A stretch of DNA of 64,000 nt from a virus. The translations under genes were made by a program, and so were the position numbers. Shown here one piece after another: positions 40,552 through 49,205 of the stretch (position 1 is the first letter of the stretch; each line of letters starts with the position of its first letter). Below the pieces are notes generated by a model, which worked only from the letters and a program-made list of their open reading frames with translations, was not told where the DNA came from and did not search any database. Location of the stretch: positions 26,535 to 90,534 of the IMG/VR virus record IMGVR_UViG_3300020462_000001. The stretch is one strand, 5' to 3'.

Positions 40552-41982
40552 TCACATAAGATTCTTGACTGCCACACGACGGTAGTAGCGGTTGCTGTTG
40601 ATAGCCAAACGGCCAAGTCCTTGAGTAGCGCCTTCAGCGAAAGGATTAGCAACAAGACCATAACGAGTCTTGAAGCCAATTTTGGGCTGGAAGCTGTTCT
40701 CACCAACGGCACGAACCATTTGGAGAGGAACATAAGGACAATAGAAGAGACCAGCGTCATAAGGTGAAGAACCCTTATAACCAACCACGTAGTACTGGTT
40801 ACCGTTAGCACCGTTACCGGCGGTCAGGTTAGCAGAATAGGGGTCGATGTAGACACGGAACTTACCATTGATGGTACCAGCGAAGGTGTTACCGGTGTCG
40901 TCAACGTTAAGGTTGCTGTTAAGTGCTGGAGTATAATCCAGGATACCAGCCATGGTCAGAGCGGAAGCAACGTCTGCGGAACACAGAACCATGTTGCCCT
41001 TTCCACGACGAGTTCTTTGTGCGATCGCGTTAGCGTCTCTCTCGATTTGGAAAAGAAGTCCTTTGAACTTCTCAACTGACCAACGACCATTGGAGTCGAT
41101 GTCCAGGTCGAAGATACCAGCAGTAGCGGTGTTCTGAGCTGCACCCTGTTCAGCCGTCATGTAGATGGTACGGATGACTTCTCTGTTGATTTCAGCGAGG
41201 ATCTCAGTAGAGAGGATGTTAGCCAGTTCGGCTTCTGCGTTAAGGCCGTGAATAGCCTTAAGGTCTTGTGCCAGTTCCAAGGAGTACTCAGCTTTGAGTG
41301 CTCTGGACTTAGCGGTAACGGTGACTTTCTCGATCGAGAATGCCATCTGGTTGAAGGCGTCATTGCCGGTGCCATCAAGGCTCTCAGCGTCGCCAGTAAC
41401 CATACCACCACCAGCGTTATACGCGGAAGTGTTGGTGGAAGCGGTACCAACAGGGTTAAGAACGGAAGGATTATCACCTGCCTGAACTCCGGTACCCAAA
41501 CCAACTGCGCCATCGGCGAAACCAGCGGTAAGGTCACCACCTGCATCCTGACCGGAGAATGCGGTATTTGCTTCGTTGAACAGAGCCTCAGTACCAGACT
41601 GATTCTCGTAACGTGAACGCATCGCGAAGATGAGTCCTGTAGGTCCGTTCATTGGTTGAACGCCAGCCAGGTCATATGCGACCAGGTTAGGCATTGCGCG
41701 TCTGATCAAGGAGATCAGAACGGGGTCGAAACCAGCAACAGGGCCGGTTGCGTCAGCGGAACCAGAGAAACCACCTGAAGCACCAGCTGCGTTAGCAGCG
41801 TTGGTGGGGGATTCCATCAGGTTGATACCCTGACTAAATGCTTGCTCCTCACGGAGGAACTTTTCTTGGTTTTCGAGCAGGACAGCGGTTACGCTTCTAC
41901 GATGTGAATCCTTGATTGGATCAAGACCTTCATAGTCGAGGAGAGGACTCCACTTTTCCTGCAGATGCTCGGATTGAAACAC
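40552..41982 (-). CDS. 23: Major capsid protein (gp23)
   Basis: 476 residues, HK97-fold hexamer subunit of the head. Starts at GTG 41982: an in-frame stop lies upstream and AAGG sits about 9 nt before it. Residues 1-57 are the propeptide; INLME ends in the [LI]-x-E site cut by gp21, so mature protein would begin near Ser58, shortly before GFSGSADATGPVAGFDP (71-87). Contains FAMRSRYENQSGTEALFNEA and QPKIGFKTRYGLVANPF as in T4-like capsids. GC content is higher than in neighbours, consistent with codon selection for heavy expression. No late core in the 47-nt gap upstream. Confidence 0.96.
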   Translation of the reverse strand: MFQSEHLQEKWSPLLDYEGLDPIKDSHRRSVTAVLLENQEKFLREEQAFSQGINLMESPTNAANAAGASGGFSGSADATGPVAGFDPVLISLIRRAMPNLVAYDLAGVQPMNGPTGLIFAMRSRYENQSGTEALFNEANTAFSGQDAGGDLTAGFADGAVGLGTGVQAGDNPSVLNPVGTASTNTSAYNAGGGMVTGDAESLDGTGNDAFNQMAFSIEKVTVTAKSRALKAEYSLELAQDLKAIHGLNAEAELANILSTEILAEINREVIRTIYMTAEQGAAQNTATAGIFDLDIDSNGRWSVEKFKGLLFQIERDANAIAQRTRRGKGNMVLCSADVASALTMAGILDYTPALNSNLNVDDTGNTFAGTINGKFRVYIDPYSANLTAGNGANGNQYYVVGYKGSSPYDAGLFYCPYVPLQMVRAVGENSFQPKIGFKTRYGLVANPFAEGATQGLGRLAINSNRYYRRVAVKNLM

Positions 41983-42029
41983 TTGCTTTTACCTTTGTGT
42001 TATGTTTACTGTTTGAATTAATGTTAAAT

Positions 42030-43088
42030 TCAGTTCTGTCTGAAAGCACCCATGGCTTTCAAATACTGGCTCATGCCACCTGAAACAGGGGCTTCAGTAC
42101 TATCGACGCCTTCAGATAAAGTCTGAGGGGCTTCCGACTTAGTAGCGGGAGTTCTAGAGAAGTAAGACTCCTTCAGAGTTTCCAGCTTTTCACGATATTC
42201 TTCTTCACTTTCAAACTCAACACTTTCAGCAAGTGAAGCGAGCTTTTCTTTCTGAGTGGAAGCGAGTCCTTCAGAAATTTGATCGAGAATGACATCCTGT
42301 GTAGACTCAGCGAGTCTCTTATTCAGAACAACATTAGCGTCAATTTGCTCATTGAGCTTGGTCTCCATATCATCAAGTTTTTCTACCATACTCTCAAGTA
42401 CATCATATTTGTCTTCAGGGATTGTTACATAATGTTCTTCAAAAAGACCCTTCATACCAGTGAGGAAGGATTCTGTCATTTCGGTCTTGAGACCATGTTC
42501 GATAGCCAACTCATTCTCGGTCAGCCATTCTTGGGAAACATACTCAAGGTATGAATCCACACGCTCGGTCAGTTCACCTTTCAGTTCCTGACGAGCTTCA
42601 GAAAGAGACTCTTCATACTTGACTTCGAGTGCTTCCTGAATTTCTTTTACTTTTGAATTCAGAGCTGCTTCAAAAACAACTTTAGCCTTTGCTCTGAACT
42701 CTTCGGAGAGTTCTTCACCGCCGAGGAGAGCGTTAACATCTTCTTCGATGTCAATCTCTTCTTCGACAACTTCTTCTGTTGAAACTTCTTCTTCTTCCAG
42801 AACTTCCTCTTCGGTCTCGGCCTCTTCTTTGGCCATAGACTTCATAGGCTCAGCAGCCTTAGCTCCTTTATTTACTACATCACGAACCTGTTTAATGGTT
42901 CCACCGGGAGTCTTCAGCTTTGCTGATTCATCGTCGGACTTGTAGTTTTCTGGGGTAGGGCCACCTAAGTCTTCTACATTAGTGGGGATACCACCAGTAG
43001 TAAGCTTCTGCATTGATTCGGCGGGCTTAGCGTTCGCATTCACAGCAGTTTTGGATTGCTCCATTTCTTGTAGATCTCCACGAGACAT
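42030..43088 (-). CDS. 22: Prohead core scaffold protein (gp22)
   Basis: 352 residues. Assembly core removed by gp21 proteolysis. Long helical, Glu-rich (EEAETEEEVLEEEEVSTEE), with coiled-coil segments and a C-terminal YLKAMGAFRQN. Between gp21 and gp23 as in T4. Ribosome site CGGAGA and TATAAATA upstream. Confidence 0.9.
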   Translation of the reverse strand: MSRGDLQEMEQSKTAVNANAKPAESMQKLTTGGIPTNVEDLGGPTPENYKSDDESAKLKTPGGTIKQVRDVVNKGAKAAEPMKSMAKEEAETEEEVLEEEEVSTEEVVEEEIDIEEDVNALLGGEELSEEFRAKAKVVFEAALNSKVKEIQEALEVKYEESLSEARQELKGELTERVDSYLEYVSQEWLTENELAIEHGLKTEMTESFLTGMKGLFEEHYVTIPEDKYDVLESMVEKLDDMETKLNEQIDANVVLNKRLAESTQDVILDQISEGLASTQKEKLASLAESVEFESEEEYREKLETLKESYFSRTPATKSEAPQTLSEGVDSTEAPVSGGMSQYLKAMGAFRQN

Positions 43089-43127
43089 TTGAACTTTCTC
43101 CGATTAATACCTTATTTAATCTATATT

Positions 43128-43135
43128 TATTTATA
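43128..43135 (-). promoter_or_regulatory. Late promoter core TATAAATA
   Basis: 39 nt before the gp22 start, in an AT-rich gap. A second overlapping ATAAATA follows 4 nt on. Probably drives gp22-gp23. Confidence 0.7.
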
Positions 43136-43159
43136 AATTTAATACTTCTGTATTACAAC

Positions 43160-43810
43160 CTACAGGTTGTTCAAGAAGTCGTTGAAAAGATCGATTTTCT
43201 TTTCATCCAACTGTCTCTGTGTAACAAGAGTGTTGATTTGTTTGTATGTCTTTTCGACATATCTTTCACGAAGGATTCCACCATCCCAGATCCAATCTTT
43301 TCCTTCCATGATACCTTCAACGAAAGCATCAGGAGCAGAAGGATCAGAAACAATGTCAGCAGCTGTTGATAACATAAAGTCATCACCAACAACATTTACA
43401 CCTTCTCTTGTCTGTTTGATTGATCCAATTCCTCTAGAGGAAACACCCAGTTTTACACCTTCAGAGATCAGTGATTCTGCAATCTTACCCATTGGGGTAG
43501 AAAGAATCTTTGCTTTACCGATGAAATTGTTTCCGTTCTCTTTGAGTGAAACAATTTTGTGACTAACACGATCCAGATTAACTGTCGGGCCGTCAGGGTG
43601 TCCAAGTTCACCAAGTGCTCTACCTGATTGAACATGGTTCTCACTATATCTTTGGACTTCCCTTCTCAGGGTTTCCATAGGATACATTCTTCCATTTCTG
43701 TTCTTGAGGTTTCCTTGAAGGAAGATACCCTCAATGAACATGCTCTTTTTACCGTTCTTCTCTTCAACGATAAAATCAACTGTTTCGATTTCTTCTCTAA
43801 TTAGTTTCAT
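43160..43810 (-). CDS. 21: Prohead maturation protease (gp21)
   Basis: 216 residues (T4 gp21 212). Serine protease that cleaves scaffold and capsid propeptides at [LI]-x-E. Catalytic His in GELGHPDGPTV (His71) and Ser in LGVSSRGIGS (Ser124/125). Also FIEGIFLQGNLKNRNGRMYP as in the family. Starts 4 nt after the upstream small structural gene. Confidence 0.95.
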   Translation of the reverse strand: MKLIREEIETVDFIVEEKNGKKSMFIEGIFLQGNLKNRNGRMYPMETLRREVQRYSENHVQSGRALGELGHPDGPTVNLDRVSHKIVSLKENGNNFIGKAKILSTPMGKIAESLISEGVKLGVSSRGIGSIKQTREGVNVVGDDFMLSTAADIVSDPSAPDAFVEGIMEGKDWIWDGGILRERYVEKTYKQINTLVTQRQLDEKKIDLFNDFLNNL

Positions 43811-43814
43811 TGTT

Positions 43815-44078
43815 TTACGCGGTAAATCCTACTTTTGAGCCTCTAATTGTTCCACTTGCGTAGACAACTTCATTGGGCTTTTTCTCGATGTACTCAACTT
43901 TTCCATCGGGAACGGTAATCAATTTGCCAGTCGCACCAACTAGAGTTGAAACTCCAACAGTTGCAGAAGCTCCAGAAACATTAACTACTCTAACAACAGT
44001 TGCCTGTTCTAAAGAAGTGGCTGTACCAGCCGAAGTTGGAATGGCAATCTCATCACCTATAATTAATGTTCTAGCCAT
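43815..44078 (-). CDS. Small virion-type protein between gp67-like and gp21
   Basis: 87 residues, beta-rich, Val/Thr/Gly dominated (ARTLIIGDEIAIPTSAGTAT, VVRVVNVSGASATV). Occupies the gp68 position but does not look like the helical T4 gp68. Found at this place in cyanophages; perhaps a head decoration or core protein. TATAAATA 25 nt upstream. Confidence 0.7.
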   Translation of the reverse strand: MARTLIIGDEIAIPTSAGTATSLEQATVVRVVNVSGASATVGVSTLVGATGKLITVPDGKVEYIEKKPNEVVYASGTIRGSKVGFTA

Positions 44079-44103
44079 GGGAGGTAATAATACTGATATT
44101 ATT

Positions 44104-44111
44104 TATTTATA
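44104..44111 (-). promoter_or_regulatory. Late promoter core TATAAATA
   Basis: 25 nt before the 87-residue gene start, in a gap that also encodes the stop of the gp67-like gene. Confidence 0.7.
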
Positions 44112-44321
44112 TTATTCGGCATCAAGATTCACATCAGAATCAAATTCAGATGTGGAAGGATCTGTATCAAAGTCAATACCATCATCGAAAAGTGATGCGG
44201 CTACTTGGGGTTTGATATTTTGAATCTTTTCTGCACTCTTTGAAAAAAGAATGTCTTTGATGCTGTCACTAATTTGTGAAGGTGACTCATCCTTCACAAG
44301 CAAATCCATAAGTTCGTCCAT
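44112..44321 (-). CDS. gp67-like prohead core protein
   Basis: 69 residues. N-terminus MDELMDLLVKDESPSQISDS followed by a helix and an acidic tail (DFDTDPSTSEFDSD), as in T4 gp67 (short helical head, acid-rich end) and in the same place after gp20. Assembly core peptide removed in head maturation. Homology is by layout rather than strong identity. Confidence 0.65.
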   Translation of the reverse strand: MDELMDLLVKDESPSQISDSIKDILFSKSAEKIQNIKPQVAASLFDDGIDFDTDPSTSEFDSDVNLDAE

Positions 44322-44344
44322 ATTAAATAAGAATGAATTTTTAC

Positions 44345-44351
44345 TATTTAG
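44345..44351 (-). promoter_or_regulatory. Late promoter core CTAAATA
   Basis: 23 nt before the gp67-like gene, overlapping the gp20 stop codon. Confidence 0.65.
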
Positions 44352-46015
44352 ATCTCACCACCAGTGGGTTCTGGATCTTTTGGTGATTTGATATCTGCGG
44401 CTGGGATTCCTGGAGAAGGTGGAGCTCCACCAGCTGCAGGATCTTCACCACCCATAGCCATAGGATCAATTGCTACCATTGCAGGATCTGGAATAGCTCC
44501 AGATTGAATCTCCTCTTCAATCAATTCGTCCTGTTCCTTAATTTCACTATCAGTCTGACGAAGGATTGTCCTTCTCACATAATCCTGTGAGTAATACTTA
44601 CCAACATAAGGTTCAATCATGGCAACTTGATTGAGTCTAGATTCCATCAACTCAGCATGCTTGAGCTCTGCGAAATGGTTATCATAGATGAAATCATATT
44701 GAATATGATCATTCATTTGTTCCCAATCTTCAGGAACAATGATGTTCTTAAGAATCAATTGAGTCTTCAACATATCACTGAACATTGAAGAGAATCTCTT
44801 TCTCATTCTTCCTACAAACTTGGAGAACTTAATCTCGTCTCTCAAGATTTCAGAAGAACGACCCATAGAGAAACCAGTGTCCCCTTGCATTCTGGACTCA
44901 GGAACATTCAATGCTCTATAAAGTTTCTTCTGGAAGTAATTGATATCAGTAATTTCACCAAGATTCTGGCCACCAGGAAGTGTAGTAATTTCTGTACCTC
45001 TGCCACCTTCTCTTCTAGGCAACCAGAAGTCTTCCATCATAGACATAAACTTCTTGTCATCTCTAATCTCACCAGTATTGGCATCATAGACAAGCTTGTT
45101 TCTATAACGACTCATCACATCACGAAGGTATTGTTCTGCCTTTTGCTTAGGCAGATTACCAACGTCAATGTAGAAGATTCTACGTTCTGGTGCTCTTGAT
45201 AGACGATAGATAACCAAACTATCCTCAATCATCATCAACTGATTGAGTGGTTTGATTGATTTGTGTAACCAAGAAAGGGTTGATCCCTTGTTTCTATCTA
45301 CCAATCCAGAAGTACAATAGGTAATAGAATCACGAGTCATCTTAATACCTTTTGTTGCACCTCCTGTAAATGAGTTAGCAACACCACCTGTATCTCTGTT
45401 GCCAGGAGTATAAACAAAATACTCTTCGATATCGGGGAAATCGTAGTTTTTGGGATTATCCTTATCTCTCTGATTACCTGTATCGAGACCATTCTTGGTG
45501 TTCTTTTTCAACTGACGGATATACCGCATCTTGGCAGCATCAATATATCTCAGTTCTTGAATACCATCTTGTGGTCTTTTCTGATCAATAACTTTGTTAT
45601 AATAAAGTCTCCCATCAATATACCAATTACGGAAGATCTCATGAGCCTTCTTATCAAAATCAAGAAGTTCTAAAATATGTTTAAACTCTTCTCTTACTTT
45701 CTTCTTAATACCATCACTGGCATTCAAATTTGAGAGGTCAATTGATACAGGACTATCATTAGTATCAGTAACAATTGCTTCATGAACAATATCTTCAATA
45801 GCACTATCACATTCTGGATAAAGTGACATTGAACGATATCTACGAATTAAGTCGTTCTCTGTTTTATATACTCCTTCAATATCAACATAAGAACCGAAAA
45901 ACCCCGAACTCACATAGTGCTCTGATCCGTCCTGATTATTAGGAGGGACCGGAGACACTACGCCGTTCGAGGCTTTCTCGGTATCTTCAATTGAGAATCC
46001 AAATAGTCTCGACAT
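44348..46015 (-). CDS. 20: Portal vertex protein (gp20)
   Basis: 555 residues (T4 gp20 524). Dodecameric portal for DNA entry and head-tail joining. Segments DLIRRYRSMSLYPECDSAIE, RDSITYCTSGL, PERRIFYIDVGNLPKQKAEQ and LNVPESRMQ are conserved in T4-type portals. The C-terminus is Pro/Ala/Gly-rich. Upstream leader has a hairpin and ATAAATA core. Confidence 0.95.
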   Translation of the reverse strand: MSRLFGFSIEDTEKASNGVVSPVPPNNQDGSEHYVSSGFFGSYVDIEGVYKTENDLIRRYRSMSLYPECDSAIEDIVHEAIVTDTNDSPVSIDLSNLNASDGIKKKVREEFKHILELLDFDKKAHEIFRNWYIDGRLYYNKVIDQKRPQDGIQELRYIDAAKMRYIRQLKKNTKNGLDTGNQRDKDNPKNYDFPDIEEYFVYTPGNRDTGGVANSFTGGATKGIKMTRDSITYCTSGLVDRNKGSTLSWLHKSIKPLNQLMMIEDSLVIYRLSRAPERRIFYIDVGNLPKQKAEQYLRDVMSRYRNKLVYDANTGEIRDDKKFMSMMEDFWLPRREGGRGTEITTLPGGQNLGEITDINYFQKKLYRALNVPESRMQGDTGFSMGRSSEILRDEIKFSKFVGRMRKRFSSMFSDMLKTQLILKNIIVPEDWEQMNDHIQYDFIYDNHFAELKHAELMESRLNQVAMIEPYVGKYYSQDYVRRTILRQTDSEIKEQDELIEEEIQSGAIPDPAMVAIDPMAMGGEDPAAGGAPPSPGIPAADIKSPKDPEPTGGEI

Positions 46016-46024
46016 TATAAGTTA

Positions 46025-46044
46025 AACTAGACATCGGTCTAGTT
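46025..46044 (-). other. Hairpin in gp19-gp20 gap
   Basis: Perfect 8-bp stem AACTAGAC/GTCTAGTT with a 4-nt loop, between the late core and the gp20 ATG. Few T residues follow, so a leader-stability or weak termination role are both possible. Confidence 0.45.
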
Positions 46045-46050
46045 ATTTAT
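46044..46050 (-). promoter_or_regulatory. Late promoter core ATAAATA
   Basis: 28 nt before the gp20 ATG and next to the gp19 stop. Confidence 0.6.
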
Positions 46051-46052
46051 GA

Positions 46053-46685
46053 TCAACTGATTGCTACCTGATTGTTGTCACTGGTGTTGGATTCCATGGA
46101 ATCACCAATAGTGAAGTACTGAACCTGGAAGGTAACAGTGAATTCTTCAATTTGGTCACCATTATCATAAGAAAGTTCAATTGAACTGATCTCAGATGGG
46201 AAGATGTCATAGAACTTATAGGTTCTAAGAACAGATGATTGACCACCATCATTGGTTTGAGCAAAGGCTTGTGCACCTCTACCCAGTTGTCTTACATATG
46301 CATCAGCCATGTATGAAGTTGGGTTAGTAACACCAGTAGCATCATCCAACTTAGACATAACGTTAGCCCATCTTTCGAAGGCCGTTCTCATTCTGAAGTC
46401 TTCATCATTGATGATGGAAACTGTCCATTCTGCGAAGGTTCTGTCTCCAGCAACCTTGAGAATTCTTCCTCTAAAAGGAACTGGAACTGATGCTACCGAA
46501 GATGCTGGAAGTTGAGCTGCCTTGCAAAGGAAGTTGAAGATTCCAGATTCTTGACCATCACCAGAACCCCAAGCTTCATTGATAGCTGAGGGGAATGATG
46601 GAATAGAAACTTCAAATAGATTGGGGCGGGCCCCACCGCCCGCTAGTTTTGATTTAAATTGTGAGAGTGACTTGGTGTCTGCCAT
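46053..46685 (-). CDS. 19: Tail tube protein (gp19)
   Basis: 210 residues (T4 gp19 163). Stacks as hexamers to form the inner tail tube. FNFLCKAAQLPASSVASVPV, PFRGRILKVAGDRTFAEWTV, and YDIFPSEISSIELSYDNGDQ are typical tube segments. Strong ribosome site AGGAGG 9 nt before ATG. No late core of its own, so probably read from the gp18 promoter. Confidence 0.93.
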   Translation of the reverse strand: MADTKSLSQFKSKLAGGGARPNLFEVSIPSFPSAINEAWGSGDGQESGIFNFLCKAAQLPASSVASVPVPFRGRILKVAGDRTFAEWTVSIINDEDFRMRTAFERWANVMSKLDDATGVTNPTSYMADAYVRQLGRGAQAFAQTNDGGQSSVLRTYKFYDIFPSEISSIELSYDNGDQIEEFTVTFQVQYFTIGDSMESNTSDNNQVAIS

Positions 46686-46717
46686 TGATTTTTCCTCCTG
46701 GTTTATTAATTAAATGA

Positions 46718-48898
46718 TCAAACAGTACCAACAACTTCTTCAAACGCCACACCAGTTCTGGTAGCAACGAATGTAAGAGTAATGTAGTTAATAGACTTGG
46801 TTGGCTTCAGATAAATGTCAGCTCTGAATTCATTGTTATCAATGATATCTGGAGTGTTGTTTGTAGTGTCACAAACAACCAAGAAGTCATAAACACCTCT
46901 CTTAGCTTGAACATCTCTCAAATAAGGTTCAACGATGTTAACGAAGTTCGCTCTTGTGATCTCATCATTGAGTTCGAACAACTGAGCGTTAGCGGCTCCT
47001 TCCAAAGCCTGTTCAACTGTAAGGAATAATCTTCTGACGTTGATTCTATCAAACGCTGAAGAGTAAGCAAGTGCGGTCTTATCACCGAATAGGATAATAC
47101 CAGATCCTCTCTGATTAATGATGGAGTTAACTCTAGCACCATAGAGAACATCTCTTTGTGCTTTAGTTGGGTTGTATGCCATCTTCACCGCGTTATTCAG
47201 AGCTCCTCTCTGAAGACCTGCGGGAGAGAACCAAGGATAAGCTTCAATAGAAGTTCTAACCATCAAACCTGCGATATCTGCGTTAGTAGCCAGATAACGG
47301 AACTCATTATTGAAACGATCATAAGTGTACTTATAACCAGTATCAAATACTGCGTAAGAGGAAGAACTCAATGCTGAGTAGTATCTCAGAAGGTTTTCAG
47401 TTTGTGTGTTGGAGTTAGTAACATTCACCAAGTTTGCTCTGTGTGGTGAAATAGTAGCCACACAATCCTTTCTACCTTCAGCGATTGAAATCAGGAGGTT
47501 AGCTTTAGCTTGTGATTCCGATTCGTTCAGAAGTCCTGGACCACCAATCAGATAGTCAACTTCAACTTCATCTCTGTTGGAGAATAGATTGTAGGATACA
47601 TTCAAAGAACCCAAATCAGCGGCCATACCACCACCGGTTTGATAATCAACACCACCACTGAAATTATAAGAAACATTACCCAATGAGGAGAATGTAATAT
47701 CTTGAGCTTCTTGTCCCCAGAGACCTTCACCAATAGTATTGGCCACATAATTGGTCGAGAAACCAACAGCCAAAGGTTTGGTGTTGTGATAACCGTCAAC
47801 TGCCTGTGAAGGGTTATAACCAGCGTAAATATACTCTGAGTTATAGTGGAGATAATCCTTATAATATGTTCTGGTTGGTGAATCACCATCAGCTGTTGCA
47901 TCAGCTGCCTTAGAAAGTGAAAGATGCTTCTCAAGGATTGAACCCTGAACACCAGTTACAGTACCTTTGTCGTCAACAACAACTACGTGAATAGTATCAT
48001 TCTCACCCCTTCTGGATGATGTGAAGTTCGATGTAACGGGTCTAGCAGCAATGGACTTCCAATATACTGTAGAGTTAGTGAGACCAAGTGTCTGATTGTC
48101 ATACCAATCTTCGACAGTTGATGCACTCGTAGTGGATTGGTTAACACCAGCACTAGAGACGATTGAAATGTTGTCGTTAATCTCAATCGAGTTTGCTGGA
48201 TTGCTCTGCTGGTAATCGATCTTATATTCGGTTCCACCAGTAGATACTCTAGATACAATCTTAACATCGATTGTACTATTAGATCCAACTGAATCTGTTT
48301 TAATACCAGTAATGATTCCTTTCAGGTAACCATTGAATTCTGTGGTTGTTCCTGCACCAGGAATAACAACACTAGAAAGAGGTGAAGTAACACCAAGTCC
48401 AACTTCTACACCAAGACCAGCAAGGTTAGAAGTGCTAATACCAATAGTTTGGTCAGCGGCATTGTCGATCGTACAAACCCTCAGGTTGTTTGACCAACTA
48501 CCAGGGTTTTTTGCTGCATAAGTGAAGTTTGGATCACTCTTGTGATTCTCTTCGTAATCATCCTGATTGGTGATCTTAACAGCTGTTGATGCAATACTAA
48601 CACCAGCGTTAGCATTGACAAGCTGGTCTCCATTGGTCCTGACAACCTTCAAGATTCCACCATAAGAGAGGAAAGCATCGGCGGCCATCCAGTACTCATA
48701 TTGTGAATCGGTAGAAAGTGGTCTACCAAAGGTATTGATGAGTTGTTGTTCCGTCGTAATAGTAATTGGCTCATCAACAGGTCCAACAGAAAATGGACCA
48801 GCAATAGCACCAATATTATCAAGAACGTTCTCAGCTCTCCCAACAGTAAGGTCAACTTCCCTGACCAATACGCCTGGAGATAATTGAGGAGTCGCCAT
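46718..48898 (-). CDS. 18: Tail sheath protein (gp18)
   Basis: 726 residues (T4 gp18 659). Contractile sheath. N-terminus LSPGVLVREVDLTVGRAENV and the C-terminal part with FLVVCDTTNNTPDIIDNNEF and YITLTFVATRTGV match the family; the middle is the variable outer domain. AGGAGA precedes the ATG. Confidence 0.96.
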   Translation of the reverse strand: MATPQLSPGVLVREVDLTVGRAENVLDNIGAIAGPFSVGPVDEPITITTEQQLINTFGRPLSTDSQYEYWMAADAFLSYGGILKVVRTNGDQLVNANAGVSIASTAVKITNQDDYEENHKSDPNFTYAAKNPGSWSNNLRVCTIDNAADQTIGISTSNLAGLGVEVGLGVTSPLSSVVIPGAGTTTEFNGYLKGIITGIKTDSVGSNSTIDVKIVSRVSTGGTEYKIDYQQSNPANSIEINDNISIVSSAGVNQSTTSASTVEDWYDNQTLGLTNSTVYWKSIAARPVTSNFTSSRRGENDTIHVVVVDDKGTVTGVQGSILEKHLSLSKAADATADGDSPTRTYYKDYLHYNSEYIYAGYNPSQAVDGYHNTKPLAVGFSTNYVANTIGEGLWGQEAQDITFSSLGNVSYNFSGGVDYQTGGGMAADLGSLNVSYNLFSNRDEVEVDYLIGGPGLLNESESQAKANLLISIAEGRKDCVATISPHRANLVNVTNSNTQTENLLRYYSALSSSSYAVFDTGYKYTYDRFNNEFRYLATNADIAGLMVRTSIEAYPWFSPAGLQRGALNNAVKMAYNPTKAQRDVLYGARVNSIINQRGSGIILFGDKTALAYSSAFDRINVRRLFLTVEQALEGAANAQLFELNDEITRANFVNIVEPYLRDVQAKRGVYDFLVVCDTTNNTPDIIDNNEFRADIYLKPTKSINYITLTFVATRTGVAFEEVVGTV

Positions 48899-48934
48899 GT
48901 TTTTCTCCTAAAAATGTCTCAGTTTATCTGAAAA

Positions 48935-48941
48935 TATTTAT
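48935..48941 (-). promoter_or_regulatory. Late promoter core ATAAATA
   Basis: 36 nt before the gp18 ATG. A further CTAAAT (about 48951-48956) lies upstream. Confidence 0.6.
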
Positions 48942-48980
48942 GGAAATACACATTTAGAGGGGGGAAACAGTGGGTGAACA

Positions 48981-49205
48981 CTACCAATCAGGATAATTCC
49001 AATCTACAAATGGGTTCTTTTGTTTCCTTGTCTCTACAATTCTCTTTATCGTACAAATCTTACACTCATATGAATATGCAGATGCCGTAGATCCTTTTCT
49101 AGTTTTGTAAAACCCATCAATAAGATTCTTCACTTCACCACAAGTTCTACACTTCCTATCATTTAGAAGAAGGTGTCCTAACCTTATCTGACCATCTAAG
49201 TCCAT
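48981..49205 (-). CDS. Small zinc-finger protein after gp17
   Basis: 74 residues from ATG 49205, which overlaps the gp17 stop as TGATG. CRTCGEVKNLIDGF and YECKIC form a four-Cys treble-clef-like finger of the kind found before HNH nuclease domains, but no HNH catalytic motif follows. Possibly a packaging accessory or an HNH remnant. Confidence 0.65.
   Translation of the reverse strand: MDLDGQIRLGHLLLNDRKCRTCGEVKNLIDGFYKTRKGSTASAYSYECKICTIKRIVETRKQKNPFVDWNYPDW

Noticed and set aside
48981-49205. Calling the zinc-finger protein an HNH homing endonuclease
   Set aside because: Only the Cys4 finger is present; no catalytic H-N-H segment.
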